Shown here: positions 6,972 to 15,835 of the stretch, in pieces
Layout: each line of letters opens with the position of its first letter
How positions within the stretch are numbered: position 1 is the stretch's first letter
Source of the DNA: Myxococcales bacterium
GTDB lineage: Bacteria > Myxococcota_A > Polyangia > Polyangiales > Polyangiaceae
Assembly (NCBI GenBank): GCA_016720545.1
Contig: JADKKK010000034.1
Location: 372,001-436,000 of the forward strand
Direction: 5' to 3'
DNA: 64,000 nucleotides
The notes under the pieces: generated by a model
Seen by the model: the letters and a program-made list of their open reading frames with translations, nothing else
Database searches by the model: none
Told to the model about the DNA's origin: nothing
Position numbers and translations under genes: made by a program

Positions 6972-8828
6972 TCAGCTCACCTTGATCGCCAGCGGGGCGA
7001 CCGCGCCCGCGCCGTCGATCACGAAGCCATAGAGGCCCCTCGTGGTGTTGAGCAGCAGCACCGCGTCGGTGCCGCTCGAGAGCACCTGAAATTCGAGCAG
7101 CGTGGGCTCGGCGCGGTACCCGTCGTCGTGGGCGTGGTCATCGAACAGCACCCGCTCCTCGGCGCTCGCGAGCTGCTCGGCGGGGCCGAGCCGCATGCGC
7201 AGGCCGCCCGAGGCCGCACGCCACACGAACAGAAGCTTGCCCGCGAGCTCGACCCCCTGCACGTCGGCCTTGGAGGCCGGCGCAAGCAGCGGGTCTTGGC
7301 CGATGGACTTCTTGAACGCCATCGTGGTGTCCTTACAGCCGCTGGCAGAGCAGCGACTCACCACGACCGAAGGCCAGTATCCCGAGGCCGCGCTCTCGCC
7401 CTCATTGGCCACGAGGACCGCCTCGCCGCCGCGGCAGTAGAGATCGCCCCACAGCACCGTGCTCGCCACCGGCGGGCTGAACCGCGGCGCCTCGCCGGGC
7501 GTCTCCGCGTCGGTCATGAACGTGATGTACGAGTGGTCCCAGCCCTTGGCCTTGATGGCGATAGGGGCGCGCTTGGACGCGCCGTCGGCGCGGTCGCGCT
7601 CACCGGGCCGACACGCGACGAGGTGGGGCTCCTCTCCGTCGCCACCGTCGATGCGGCCGATCTCGCCGATGCGCCCCACGTCGACCGCCGGGCCCGCGGC
7701 GGGCTTGTCCTTCGCGCCCTCGATGCGGCGCGCCATGAGGTGAATGCCGTCGTCCTTGTTCCGCGACTTGAAGAGGAACGTACCGAAGAACATCGCGGTC
7801 GCGTAGTAGGGATTGCCCGTGTCCTTTCGGTCAAGCAACTTGACCTCTTCGAACGATCCGCCGAGCTCGCCTCGGAAGAGGCGTATCTGCGGCGCTTGGT
7901 CGTTCCAGTCGAGGTACGCGAACGTGCCGTCATCGAGCAGCGAGGCGCCGTACGCGCCGTTCTTGAGCTTGCCCACCACCTCCGCGCCGGTGTCGCTGCG
8001 GAAGACGCCGAACGTGCCGCGATTGCCCGCGAACAGCAGCGGCGCCTGCTCCGGCCGGGCGGTGGTGCCCCAGAGCCGCAGGCTGGGGCTCTTGCTCGCG
8101 GCGGGCCCCGTGACCTTGTGGCACAGGAGCGCCTTCTCCTTCGCGTCGAGGCGGCAGGCGAGCGGCCCCTGCGTGAGGCCCTCTTCGTCGAACACGAGGC
8201 GGAGCGGCTGCGACGGGAACGGCGCCGGGTGCACGACCCGCATCATCGTGCCCTTGGGGAGCAGCTGCGCCGCGTCGGGCAGGGTCGCGAGCGTGAGGTG
8301 CGCGCTCGGCGCGGGGGCCTTCGGCACCCCCTCGGTCGCGCGCCGCGCGATCTTGGCCTTCGCGATCTCGTCGAACACGCGGGCGGTCACGGGCTGGAGA
8401 TCGGCGGCGTAGCTCTCGGGGGCGTCGAGCGCCAGCCCGAGCTTCGTGGACGAGCTCGCGAGCGCGGGCAACCCACGGCGCTTCGCGTGATCGGCGAGGC
8501 CGCGCGCGTACGCAGCGCAGCGGCCGGGCCAGCGCTCGGTGGCCGCGGGGCGGTTCAGCTCCGCCAGCTGCGAGGCGCGCACGAGCTTCGTGGGGGCCTC
8601 GGTCGCCGGGTCCGCGAGAAGGCACGTGGAGAGCTTCGCGACGGCCTCTTCGCTCTCCTTCGCGTCCTGCCGGCTCGACACCATCGAGGCGACGCCCACA
8701 CCGACAGCGGCCACGAGCGCGACGCCCATCACGGCGGCGATCGCGCGCTTCCTCTGGACCGCTTGAGCGTGGGCCATGAGCTCAGGGTCGACAGCGAGCG
8801 GATCGGGGCCCGGATCACGGTAGGTCAT
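6972..8828 (-). CDS. Membrane-anchored protein of unknown function
   Basis: The product (618 aa) begins at the ATG at 8828. About 28 mostly polar residues precede one transmembrane segment at about 29-48 (AIAAVMGVALVAAVGVGVAS), leaving about 570 residues outside the cytoplasm. The exported part has two Cys residues near its start (CLLADP and GRCAAYARG) and further Cys pairs later (CRPGERD, CRGGEAV, SRCSASGCKD), so disulfides are plausible. The alternation of short beta-like segments suggests a propeller-like fold, but I recognise no named domain. It lies 112 bp downstream of argJ on the same strand; no functional link is evident. Similar N-anchored proteins are common in myxobacterial genomes. 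Confidence 0.75.
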   Translation of the reverse strand: MTYRDPGPDPLAVDPELMAHAQAVQRKRAIAAVMGVALVAAVGVGVASMVSSRQDAKESEEAVAKLSTCLLADPATEAPTKLVRASQLAELNRPAATERWPGRCAAYARGLADHAKRRGLPALASSSTKLGLALDAPESYAADLQPVTARVFDEIAKAKIARRATEGVPKAPAPSAHLTLATLPDAAQLLPKGTMMRVVHPAPFPSQPLRLVFDEEGLTQGPLACRLDAKEKALLCHKVTGPAASKSPSLRLWGTTARPEQAPLLFAGNRGTFGVFRSDTGAEVVGKLKNGAYGASLLDDGTFAYLDWNDQAPQIRLFRGELGGSFEEVKLLDRKDTGNPYYATAMFFGTFLFKSRNKDDGIHLMARRIEGAKDKPAAGPAVDVGRIGEIGRIDGGDGEEPHLVACRPGERDRADGASKRAPIAIKAKGWDHSYITFMTDAETPGEAPRFSPPVASTVLWGDLYCRGGEAVLVANEGESAASGYWPSVVVSRCSASGCKDTTMAFKKSIGQDPLLAPASKADVQGVELAGKLLFVWRAASGGLRMRLGPAEQLASAEERVLFDDHAHDDGYRAEPTLLEFQVLSSGTDAVLLLNTTRGLYGFVIDGAGAVAPLAIKVS

Positions 8829-8940
8829 GGCGCGGAGGATGCAGCGAGAACGCCGCCCCGGCAAGCGACCGGGCCGCGTGCCGCTCGACGTGACAAGGCG
8901 CTCCGACGAGGTCGGTCGGGACCACGCGGGCGCGCTCGCC

Positions 8941-10323
8941 TCAGCTCCGGTAGTCGGCGTTCTCGCTGATGTACTCGTGCGTGCGGTCCGAGCCGAGCAC
9001 CGTCGCGGAGGCCTCGCCCGCGCCGAGGTCGACCGCGATCTCCACGCGGCGCTCGTGCGGCGGATAGCGCACCGCCGGCACGAAGGTGAGCCCGTCGCTC
9101 GGGGGCACGCTCGCGTAGAGCTCGGCCTCGCGGAGGTGTGCGACGAGCGCGCGCTCGGTCGTCGGGTCGAGGCGGAAGGTTCCCTCGGCGAAGATCGTGT
9201 GGCCGGCCATCGTGATGGTGCACCGCGACAGATCGAGCGGTTCGCCGGAGCCCGCCTCGCTCGCCTCGGCGCCCACGTATTTGCCTATCGCCATCACGAG
9301 CCGGCCCACGTTCGGGTCATTGCCGGCGATGGCGCACTGCACCAGCGGAGAGCCCACGATGGCCTTCCCCACTCCCCGCGCGAGCCGCGCCGACGGCGCA
9401 CCGGTGACGACCACGCGCACCACGTGGTGCACGCCCTCGCCGTTGCGCACCACGTCCTCCGCGAGCGCCGCGCACACCTGCCCGAGCGCCGCGCGGAAGG
9501 CCTCGAGATCGCAGGGCACGCGCCGGGAGGAGAGCACCGCCACGGTGTCGGAGGTGCTCGTGTCGGTGTCGATCGACAGCGCGTTGAAGGTGGGGTGGAC
9601 CGCGTCGCGGAGCGCCTCGCGGAGCTCGTCGCGGCCCACGTCGCAGTCGGTGAGGAGATACACGAGCATCGTGGCCAGGTTCGGCTCGATCATGCCGGCG
9701 CCCTTGGCGATGCCCACGATCACCCCGCCGCCGGGCACGCTCGCCCGACGGATCTTCGGATAGAGGTCGGTGGTCACGATGCCCTGGGCGGCTGGGAGCA
9801 CCGAGGAGGGCTGCAGCGCCGCGACCGCGGTCGGCACCGCCGCGAGCATGGCGTCCACAGGGAGACGCCAGCCGATGACCCCCGTGGAGCACGGCAGCAC
9901 GGCGTCGGCCGGCACGCTGAGGGCGGCGGCCACGGCCGCGGCGACGCGCTCGGAGGACTCGACCCCCGAGGGCGCGCACACGTTCGAAATCTTGTTGTTC
10001 ACGATCACCGCGGAGAGCGCCGGAGACCCGAGCCGCGAGCGACCCACGAGCACCGGCGCCCCGGGGAACGCGTTCCTCGTGAACATGGCGGCGAAGGCGT
10101 CGGTTGGGCGATCGAGGGCGAGCAGCGTGAGGGTCATGCGCGAGGGCTTGTTCACCTCGACCGGGACGAAATCGAAGCTCGCCGCGCCCACGCGGAAGCC
10201 GAGCGGCAGCGCCGCCTGCGCCGCGAGCCACGCGGCGTGAGCCTCGCCCGAGGCGTGCTCCATCCGGCCCGCGCCTGCACCGTCGCCTCCCATCGCACCG
10301 ACCGCAACCTCGCTCTGGCCCAT
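8941..10323 (-). CDS. argJ: Bifunctional ornithine acetyltransferase / N-acetylglutamate synthase
   Basis: ArgJ moves the acetyl group from N-acetylornithine to glutamate in the cyclic arginine pathway, and may also use acetyl-CoA. The hallmark self-cleavage region is intact: AKGAGMIEPNLATML, with Thr218 as the new N-terminal nucleophile after cleavage between Ala and Thr. The oxyanion-hole PCSTGVIG motif, SDTVAVLSS, and the C-terminal GRTHEY-like SDRTHEYISENADYRS are also family features. Thr218 lies about 20 residues later than in typical ArgJ, so a downstream start such as Met21 may be the true one. The protein is cytoplasmic. No other arg genes are in the window. Confidence 0.96.
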   Translation of the reverse strand: MGQSEVAVGAMGGDGAGAGRMEHASGEAHAAWLAAQAALPLGFRVGAASFDFVPVEVNKPSRMTLTLLALDRPTDAFAAMFTRNAFPGAPVLVGRSRLGSPALSAVIVNNKISNVCAPSGVESSERVAAAVAAALSVPADAVLPCSTGVIGWRLPVDAMLAAVPTAVAALQPSSVLPAAQGIVTTDLYPKIRRASVPGGGVIVGIAKGAGMIEPNLATMLVYLLTDCDVGRDELREALRDAVHPTFNALSIDTDTSTSDTVAVLSSRRVPCDLEAFRAALGQVCAALAEDVVRNGEGVHHVVRVVVTGAPSARLARGVGKAIVGSPLVQCAIAGNDPNVGRLVMAIGKYVGAEASEAGSGEPLDLSRCTITMAGHTIFAEGTFRLDPTTERALVAHLREAELYASVPPSDGLTFVPAVRYPPHERRVEIAVDLGAGEASATVLGSDRTHEYISENADYRS

Positions 10324-10636
10324 GCAGCGCTTTCGCGCGACCGCGCGACGGAGTCAAGCGCCGTCGCGGGCCGCGCCCGTCGCGCCCTCGTCGACCGCAG
10401 CGGCACGGTGACGGGGGTACACGCACCGCGTCAGAGACGCGCGCTCGCACCGCAGAGGCGCCCTCGCCCAAGGACCGATTGCCGACGATATTCCCTGCGC
10501 CGGCCTTCAGGCGGGGTGCGCATCGGAGAACCGACGGAGGCGCGCCCGTCACGGTGCCCTTGGCAGCAGAGCTCCGGCCCTGGCTGCGCCTGCCTTTGCC
10601 CCCCGCCCCCTGCGCTTTTGGGCTAGACGAGCGCTC
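10324..10636. other. Divergent intergenic region without a gene
   Basis: These 313 bp separate the divergently transcribed argJ and the glycosyltransferase gene. I see no open frame with coding-like composition. The only clear signal is the hexamer at 10624-10629 next to the right-hand gene. An A+T island near 10485-10495 could belong to an argJ promoter, but nothing decisive is visible. Confidence 0.5.
10624..10636 (+). promoter_or_regulatory. Leaderless-type -10 hexamer for the GT-C glycosyltransferase
   Basis: TAGACG at 10624-10629 lies 7 bases before the GTG start at 10637. Same geometry as the other starts noted here. Inferred from position. Confidence 0.4.
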
Positions 10637-12982
10637 GTGCTCGGCCCTCGGCAGCTCCGCTCGTGGCTCTCCATGCTGGCCTCTTTGGTGCAGCGCGACG
10701 GCCTCGTCTACGCGCTGTGGGCGGCGTTCCACACCCTGGCCTCGGCGCGGCTCTTCTACGGCTACATGCTGAAGCAGACCGGGGGCGAGTGGAGCGGCCC
10801 GCTGGACGACGTCTTCATCCACTTCGACTACGCCCGCTCGACCGCGCAGGGCCACCCCTTCGAGTGGGTGGTTGGCAACGGATACTCGTCCGGCAACACC
10901 AGCCTCTCGTACCCGTTCGTACTCGCGGCGGGGTGGCTCGTGGGGTATCGCGACCACGAGCTCATGGTGTGGGCCGCCCTCGTGGCGTGCTTCTCTGTGT
11001 TTGGCCTCTTGCTCGCCGCGCGGCGGCTCTTCGTCGACGGGCCCCACGACACGTACGGACGGCTCTCGTCGTACCTCTTGCCGCCCATCTTGCTCTCGGT
11101 CGGCGCGCTCGATTGGTCGCTCTGGAGCGGCATGGAGGTGGCTATTTACTTGGGTGTTTGGGCGCTCGCCCTGCTGGCCTATCTGCGCGCCGAGCGCGCC
11201 GCCCGCGGCGGCCGTGCCTCGAAAGAGCTTCGGCGCGCGACCTGGCTGCTCGGCCTCGCGTGCGCGCTCCTCTTCGTCACTCGACCGGAGGCCGTAGGCA
11301 CCTGCCTCGTCTTCGGAGTCGCCACGGCGCTCCCGTCGGTCGTCAAGCGACCGGGCACGGCGCTCGGCGTGCTGCTCCGCGTGGGCGGGCCCGCCCTCGC
11401 CATGCTGGTCGTGCAGTCGGTCGCGAACCGGGTGTTCACCGGCGAGGTGTCGGCCAACGGCGCGATCGTGAAGCTTGCCCTGAACAACCCGTTCATGACG
11501 AACGAGGAGAAGCTCGCCGACTACCGCTTCAACCTCGGCTACGCCGCGTTTCGAAACCTCGAGTACCACTTCTCCGGCCCGCTCGCCCCCGACGGCGCCC
11601 TCCGCGGGCTCCTCTCCGAGCAGGCCCTCGCGACCCCGCTCGGCAAGGCCCTCGACGGCGAGACCGGCTGGGGCGCCATCTTGCTCTTCCTCGCCCTCGT
11701 GCCGCTCGCCGTCGCGCGCACGCGCAAGACGGCGATCGTGCTCTGGGCGCAGGTGGCCCTCTGGATGCTGCTCGTGGCCGCGAACGGCCAGGTGCGCTGG
11801 CAGAACGAGCGCTACACGATGCCCGCGGTGGCGTGGGTGCTGGTGCTCGCTGCGCTCGGCGTCGCCGCGCTCTGCCGCCCCAAAGAACGCCCGCGGCCGG
11901 TGGCCCTCGCGCTCGTCACGGTGCTGGTCGTCCAGGTCGTGGGGGTCGTGACCCGGCCCGTCGGCACGATGCCCGACGTCCGCGTGCCCTGGCTCATCGC
12001 GCTCGCGGTGGGCGCGGGGGTGGGTGTGCTGTTCCTATTACGGCCCGCGCGCGTGCTCGCGTGCGCCGCGCTCGTCGTGCTCGCGCACCAGCACCTCGAG
12101 ACCAAGATGCGGGACCAGAAATGGTTCTTCGGCCGCGCCTCGCGCAACATCCGCGATCAGCAGCTCACGCTCGGGCGCTGGCTCGCGCCGAAGGACGTGC
12201 GGCGCGTGCTCGTCGGCGACGCGGGCGCCATCCTCTACGCGTCCGACAAGCCAGGCCTCGACATCATCGGCCTCGGCGGGTACCACACACTCCCCTTCGC
12301 GCGCGCCGGCGTGCACGGCATGCCCGCGACGATCGAGCTCATCGAGCGAATGGCGCCGGCGGAGCGGCCCGACGTGCTCGCGATCTTTCCCACCTGGTGG
12401 GGCTCGTTCCCCACGTGGTTCGGCCCCGAGGTGCTCGAGCGCTTCCCGGTCGAGGGGAACGTCATCTGCGGCGGCTACGAGCACGTGGTCTATCGCGCCG
12501 ACTGGCACGTGCTCGGCAGCGGCGCGCTCCCCCGTGGCTTCGACAAGGGCCTCGAGGTGCGCGACGAGGTGGACGTGGCCGACCTCGTGAGCGAGCGGCT
12601 CCACGACTACACGTTCACGAAGCCCCAGAACGGGTGGACCGAGATGAAGATCCTCCCCGATCCGTGGAACGTGCGCCGCGACATGTTCGACTCGGGCCGC
12701 CGCATCGGGGCTGGGAAGCGCGAGCGCTTCACCCTCCACCGCGCGATCCTCGGGCGCCGCGGCGCGCTGCTGCTCCGCACGGTACCCGACGGCAACGCCT
12801 CCATCACGGTGCGCGTCGACGGCCGCGAGCTCGCGAGAGAGACCCTGAAGCGCACCGCGGCCTGGGTCGAGCTCGTCCTCGACGTACCGGAGGGGCTCGT
12901 CACCCGCGACAAGCTCGACGTGGAGATCCTCTCTACCGGGCCGGGCGACTGGGTCGACTACCACGTGTGGTTCGCGCAGTAG
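10637..12982 (+). CDS. Polytopic membrane glycosyltransferase, GT-C fold
   Basis: The 781-residue integral membrane protein has about 10-12 hydrophobic segments in residues 20-500 and a soluble C-terminal domain. Asp57-Asp58 in GPLDDVFIHFDYARS sits in the first external loop, where GT-C enzymes that use polyprenyl-phosphate sugars keep their catalytic Asp. The following loop (GNGYSSGNTSLSYPF) also resembles GT-C arabinosyl- and mannosyltransferases. The C-terminal part (VLVGDAGAILYASDKPGLDIIGLGG) matches the periplasmic domain seen in such proteins. It would act at the inner membrane on a lipid-linked sugar donor; donor and acceptor are unknown. It is transcribed alone from a GTG start. Confidence 0.75.
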   Translation: MLGPRQLRSWLSMLASLVQRDGLVYALWAAFHTLASARLFYGYMLKQTGGEWSGPLDDVFIHFDYARSTAQGHPFEWVVGNGYSSGNTSLSYPFVLAAGWLVGYRDHELMVWAALVACFSVFGLLLAARRLFVDGPHDTYGRLSSYLLPPILLSVGALDWSLWSGMEVAIYLGVWALALLAYLRAERAARGGRASKELRRATWLLGLACALLFVTRPEAVGTCLVFGVATALPSVVKRPGTALGVLLRVGGPALAMLVVQSVANRVFTGEVSANGAIVKLALNNPFMTNEEKLADYRFNLGYAAFRNLEYHFSGPLAPDGALRGLLSEQALATPLGKALDGETGWGAILLFLALVPLAVARTRKTAIVLWAQVALWMLLVAANGQVRWQNERYTMPAVAWVLVLAALGVAALCRPKERPRPVALALVTVLVVQVVGVVTRPVGTMPDVRVPWLIALAVGAGVGVLFLLRPARVLACAALVVLAHQHLETKMRDQKWFFGRASRNIRDQQLTLGRWLAPKDVRRVLVGDAGAILYASDKPGLDIIGLGGYHTLPFARAGVHGMPATIELIERMAPAERPDVLAIFPTWWGSFPTWFGPEVLERFPVEGNVICGGYEHVVYRADWHVLGSGALPRGFDKGLEVRDEVDVADLVSERLHDYTFTKPQNGWTEMKILPDPWNVRRDMFDSGRRIGAGKRERFTLHRAILGRRGALLLRTVPDGNASITVRVDGRELARETLKRTAAWVELVLDVPEGLVTRDKLDVEILSTGPGDWVDYHVWFAQ

Positions 12983-12991
12983 CTACGCCGC

Positions 12992-13135
12992 CTACTGCGC
13001 GAGCTTGACCACGAACGAGAGCGCGCCGAGGCACATCTCGTCGAGGGTCTCCTCGCCGAGGCGAATCTCCTTGGGCTGAGAGAGGCCCTGCTCGCGCAGC
13101 GCGCCGCTGATCTTCCGACAGACCGACGACTTGCC
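12992..13135 (-). pseudogene. Codon-biased 3' remnant of an unrecognised gene
   Basis: Forty-seven codons are open on the minus strand from 13135 to the TAG at 12994-12992, beginning GKSSVCRKISGALREQGL and ending LGALSFVVKLAQ. Third positions are about 94 percent G or C, as in true genes here. No usable start codon exists: an in-frame TGA (13138-13136) precedes it, followed upstream by a weaker open stretch in the same frame (ending REWLDHEV) that reaches the stop of the NRDE gene at 13250. It fits the C-terminus of a small soluble protein whose 5' part was lost or mutated. Product not recognised. Confidence 0.4.
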
Positions 13136-13249
13136 TCATACTTCATGGTCCAGCCATTCGCGGGCCCTCGCAAGCGCGGGGCGCTCGTCACGAATGGCGC
13201 GCGCAGCGCGGCCCGCAGGCTGGTCCAGTGGACGGGCGCGGGGCCGCGG

Positions 13250-14074
13250 TCAGCCGAGCGGCGCGCGCCACGACTCGCGACGCTCGGAGATCACGCGCCC
13301 GCGCTCCCCGTAGGCACGCTCGGCGAACGACAGCTCACCGCTCGCGTGGAGGACGACCACCGTCGACGCGCGCGTGCCGTAGCCGGGGAGCGCGACGAAG
13401 GCCGGCGCGAGCGCCCGCTCGAGCTCGAGCGGGACGCCGGTGTGGGGCAGCTCGCCGTCGTCGACCGCCTCGCGATCGGCGAGCAGATCGAAGGCGTCGT
13501 CGAGGTCCATCGGGCCTTCGAGCCACTCCGTGAGCCGCGCGACGCCGCGGACCACCTTCGGCCACGGGTCGTCGAGCCGGCCGTTCGAGACGCCGTGCAC
13601 CCCGTCGGCGACCGGATGAAAGCGGAGACCGGTCGCGGCGCCGGGCGCATCGTCGTCGCGCGCATAGAGGAGCTCTTCGCCGTCGAAGAAGAGCGCGTTG
13701 AAGGAGGGGTACTCCTCGGCGCGCAGGGCTCGCAGGTAGTCCCGCGCGGGCGCGTCACCACGGTCAGGCCCGACCGGCTCGCCCGCGAGGAAGTCGGCCA
13801 CGAGCGCCCCCCGCGAGCGGCCCTCCCGACGCGCCGCGGGCGCGCGCACGTTCGTGACGCACGCGAACCTCCCCGCGCGGGTCACGCCAAGCCAGGTGCC
13901 GCCCTTCTCCAGATCGCGCCCCGCGAGCACGGTCCGTTCCCCGCGCCCGTCGCCCCAGAAGTCGCTGGCGGCCGTCGGACGGGCGAAAAACTCGTCACGG
14001 TTGGCCAGTACGACGAGCGGGAGCGGGGCTCCTCGTGTCGGCCGCGCGCTCCGGGCGAAGAGGACGAGGCACAC
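13250..14074 (-). CDS. NRDE / TANGO2-family protein
   Basis: The protein is 274 residues long. Met1 is followed by Cys2, the expected N-terminal nucleophile position of this Ntn-hydrolase-like family, and the signature ANRDEFFARPT spans about 24-34. Further family features are GGTWLGVTRAGRFACVTNVR and HGVSNGRLDDPWPKV. The biochemical reaction of NRDE/TANGO2 proteins is not settled; links to heme and lipid handling are reported for the eukaryotic members. It is soluble, with no signal peptide. It is the last gene of a minus-strand operon, 4 bp after the small lipoprotein gene. Confidence 0.9.
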   Translation of the reverse strand: MCLVLFARSARPTRGAPLPLVVLANRDEFFARPTAASDFWGDGRGERTVLAGRDLEKGGTWLGVTRAGRFACVTNVRAPAARREGRSRGALVADFLAGEPVGPDRGDAPARDYLRALRAEEYPSFNALFFDGEELLYARDDDAPGAATGLRFHPVADGVHGVSNGRLDDPWPKVVRGVARLTEWLEGPMDLDDAFDLLADREAVDDGELPHTGVPLELERALAPAFVALPGYGTRASTVVVLHASGELSFAERAYGERGRVISERRESWRAPLG

Positions 14075-14078
14075 GGGA

Positions 14079-14318
14079 TCAGCGCCCGCCGGCCCCGGTC
14101 TGCTGGTTGAACTGCCTGCAGCGATCCATGCACGCGGGGTCGTCGACGCACTGGGTGGTGCAGTCGTTCATGCGATCGCGGGACTGGCACTTGGGGTCGC
14201 GCTCGCAGCGCTGGGGGTCTTTCGCTGCTGCTCTTTCCAGGTGCCCGCAGCCGGGGAGCGCCGCGAGCGCGGCGAGGCGGAGGGCGACGCATGCAGAGTA
14301 CACGAACCGGGGGCTCAC
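14079..14318 (-). CDS. Small Cys-rich lipoprotein
   Basis: This 79-residue lipoprotein has a short signal peptide with lipobox ALPGC (Cys24). The mature part of about 55 residues has six further Cys in the order CERDPKC, DCTTQC, ACMDRC, spaced to form three disulfides. The ATG at 14318 overlaps the TGA of lepB, so translation is probably coupled to signal peptidase. No known family was recognised. Confidence 0.78.
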   Translation of the reverse strand: MSPRFVYSACVALRLAALAALPGCGHLERAAAKDPQRCERDPKCQSRDRMNDCTTQCVDDPACMDRCRQFNQQTGAGGR

Positions 14319-15835
14319 GGGGCCTGCCCCCGCGGCGGCGTGGTCTTGTCGAGCGAGGGCCGCTCACGCAGGCACTTCTCGAGCGCGGGTTGGAGCGCGG
14401 CCATGTCTGGCGGGAGCCGCGGCTTGCCCATGACGGGCGCCCCGAGGCGGTTCCAGGCCATCCCTCGCTCACCGACGGAGAGCCAGACGAAGAGGGCGCG
14501 CCCGCGGATGTTCTCGAAGGGGACGCCGCCGCCCTGACCGCCGAACCACATGCGAGAGTCGTGGCTGTTGTGGCGGTTGTCGCCCATGACGTAGGCCTCG
14601 CCGGGCTTCACGAAGTACGGGCCTTGGTAGTCGTTCATGCCCCCGGAGTAGCGGTCGTACAGCGTGAGGAAGGCCTCGTCGTCGAGAAACTCGACGAACA
14701 GATCGCCCTCGTGCTTCGCGGGCACGGGCTCTCCTTCGGTGTACGTATAGACACCCACGAAGCAGCTCGGCACCTCCCACCCGTTCAAGATGGGGTGTCC
14801 GCCGCGGGCCTCGAGCTTGTCGCCCGGTATCGCGATGACGCGCTTGATGAAGTCCTGCTCCGGGTGCTCCGGAAAGGCGAACACCATCACGTCGCCGCGC
14901 TCGGGCGGCATGCGCGAGAAGAGCCGGGTCTTGGTGAACGGGATGGCGGGCCCGTAGCTGAACTTGTTGACGAAGATGTGGTCGCCGACCTGCAGCGTCG
15001 GGATCATCGACCCGCTCGGGATCTTGAACGCCTCCACCACGAAGGCGCGCAGGAACAGCGCGACGGCGAAGGCGACGAAGACGCTCTCGACGTACTCGCG
15101 CACTTCGCTCTTTCGCCAACGACCGAGGCGCACGTCGACCTCGCCCTCGGCGCGCACCAAGGCGTCCACGAAGGTGCGTTGATCGAAGGGCTGCACGGCC
15201 ATGGCGGCCTCGAGGGCGTCGAGGGCGGCGGTCAGGCTCTGCCGCTCCTTCGCAGACAGCTCCTGCTTCACCACCTGGCTGTGCGCCTCGAGGATGGACT
15301 CGGCCTCCTCGAGGAGCGAGCGCGCCCGCTCGAACGCGCTGCGCAGGGCCTCCGCGACGCCGGCCGGGAGCGGAGTGTACGCGTGGCTCGCGAGCGGCAG
15401 GCGGTGGCGCGCGGCCCAGAACGCGATCTCGAACGCGGTGAGCGTGGCGATGCCGACCGGGACCGGCTGCTCGCGCACGAACGAGCGAACGAAGGCGAGG
15501 CCGCCCTCGAGCAGCTCGCCGCTGGACGGGGTGAGCGCCCACACACACACGGAGGCGAGCACGAGGGGCGCGAGCACGAACCACACCGCCCAGTACAGGC
15601 TGCGGAGGCCGCGGCTCACCGGCGGGAGCGGAGCAGGAGGAGGGCGCTGGGGCTCCTTCCTCCGCCGGACGTTCTCGCCGGGGACGTCGCTGGCCTCGCT
15701 GGCCCCGTCGGAGGCGCTGGCCCCGCTCGCGGCGCTGGGGTCGCTGGCCTTGGTCGCCTTGCTGGCCTCGCTCGACACGGCGGCACCGGCGGGCGCGTCC
15801 TCCGTGGGGTCGTTTTCGTCGGGGACTTCGTTCAC
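14315..15835 (-). CDS. lepB: Signal peptidase I with long N-terminal extension
   Basis: Cleaves signal peptides from exported proteins at the inner membrane. The catalytic dyad is visible: Ser276 in KIPSGSMIPTL and Lys331 in FIKRVIAIPGD, with the late MGDNRHNSHDSR box. At 506 aa it is about twice the usual minimal size. Residues 1-75 are Ser/Ala/Glu-rich and disordered; two hydrophobic segments follow (about 78-100 and 120-142), then a helical region (about 155-235) before the anchor FVAFAVALFLRAFVVEAF and the catalytic domain. A large insert (about 345-395) sits between the Lys and GDN boxes, as in other deltaproteobacterial LepB. The start overlaps the upstream lipoprotein gene by four bases. 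Confidence 0.95.
   Translation of the reverse strand: MNEVPDENDPTEDAPAGAAVSSEASKATKASDPSAASGASASDGASEASDVPGENVRRRKEPQRPPPAPLPPVSRGLRSLYWAVWFVLAPLVLASVCVWALTPSSGELLEGGLAFVRSFVREQPVPVGIATLTAFEIAFWAARHRLPLASHAYTPLPAGVAEALRSAFERARSLLEEAESILEAHSQVVKQELSAKERQSLTAALDALEAAMAVQPFDQRTFVDALVRAEGEVDVRLGRWRKSEVREYVESVFVAFAVALFLRAFVVEAFKIPSGSMIPTLQVGDHIFVNKFSYGPAIPFTKTRLFSRMPPERGDVMVFAFPEHPEQDFIKRVIAIPGDKLEARGGHPILNGWEVPSCFVGVYTYTEGEPVPAKHEGDLFVEFLDDEAFLTLYDRYSGGMNDYQGPYFVKPGEAYVMGDNRHNSHDSRMWFGGQGGGVPFENIRGRALFVWLSVGERGMAWNRLGAPVMGKPRLPPDMAALQPALEKCLRERPSLDKTTPPRGQAP

Noticed and set aside
9317..11569. Long minus-strand frame of 750 codons running through argJ and the glycosyltransferase gene
   Set aside because: It is the antisense of two well-supported genes with no domain or start signal of its own.
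13136..13138. In-frame TGA as a selenocysteine codon
   Set aside because: No SECIS-like stem was recognised and the upstream open stretch has weak codon bias; a degraded gene is simpler.
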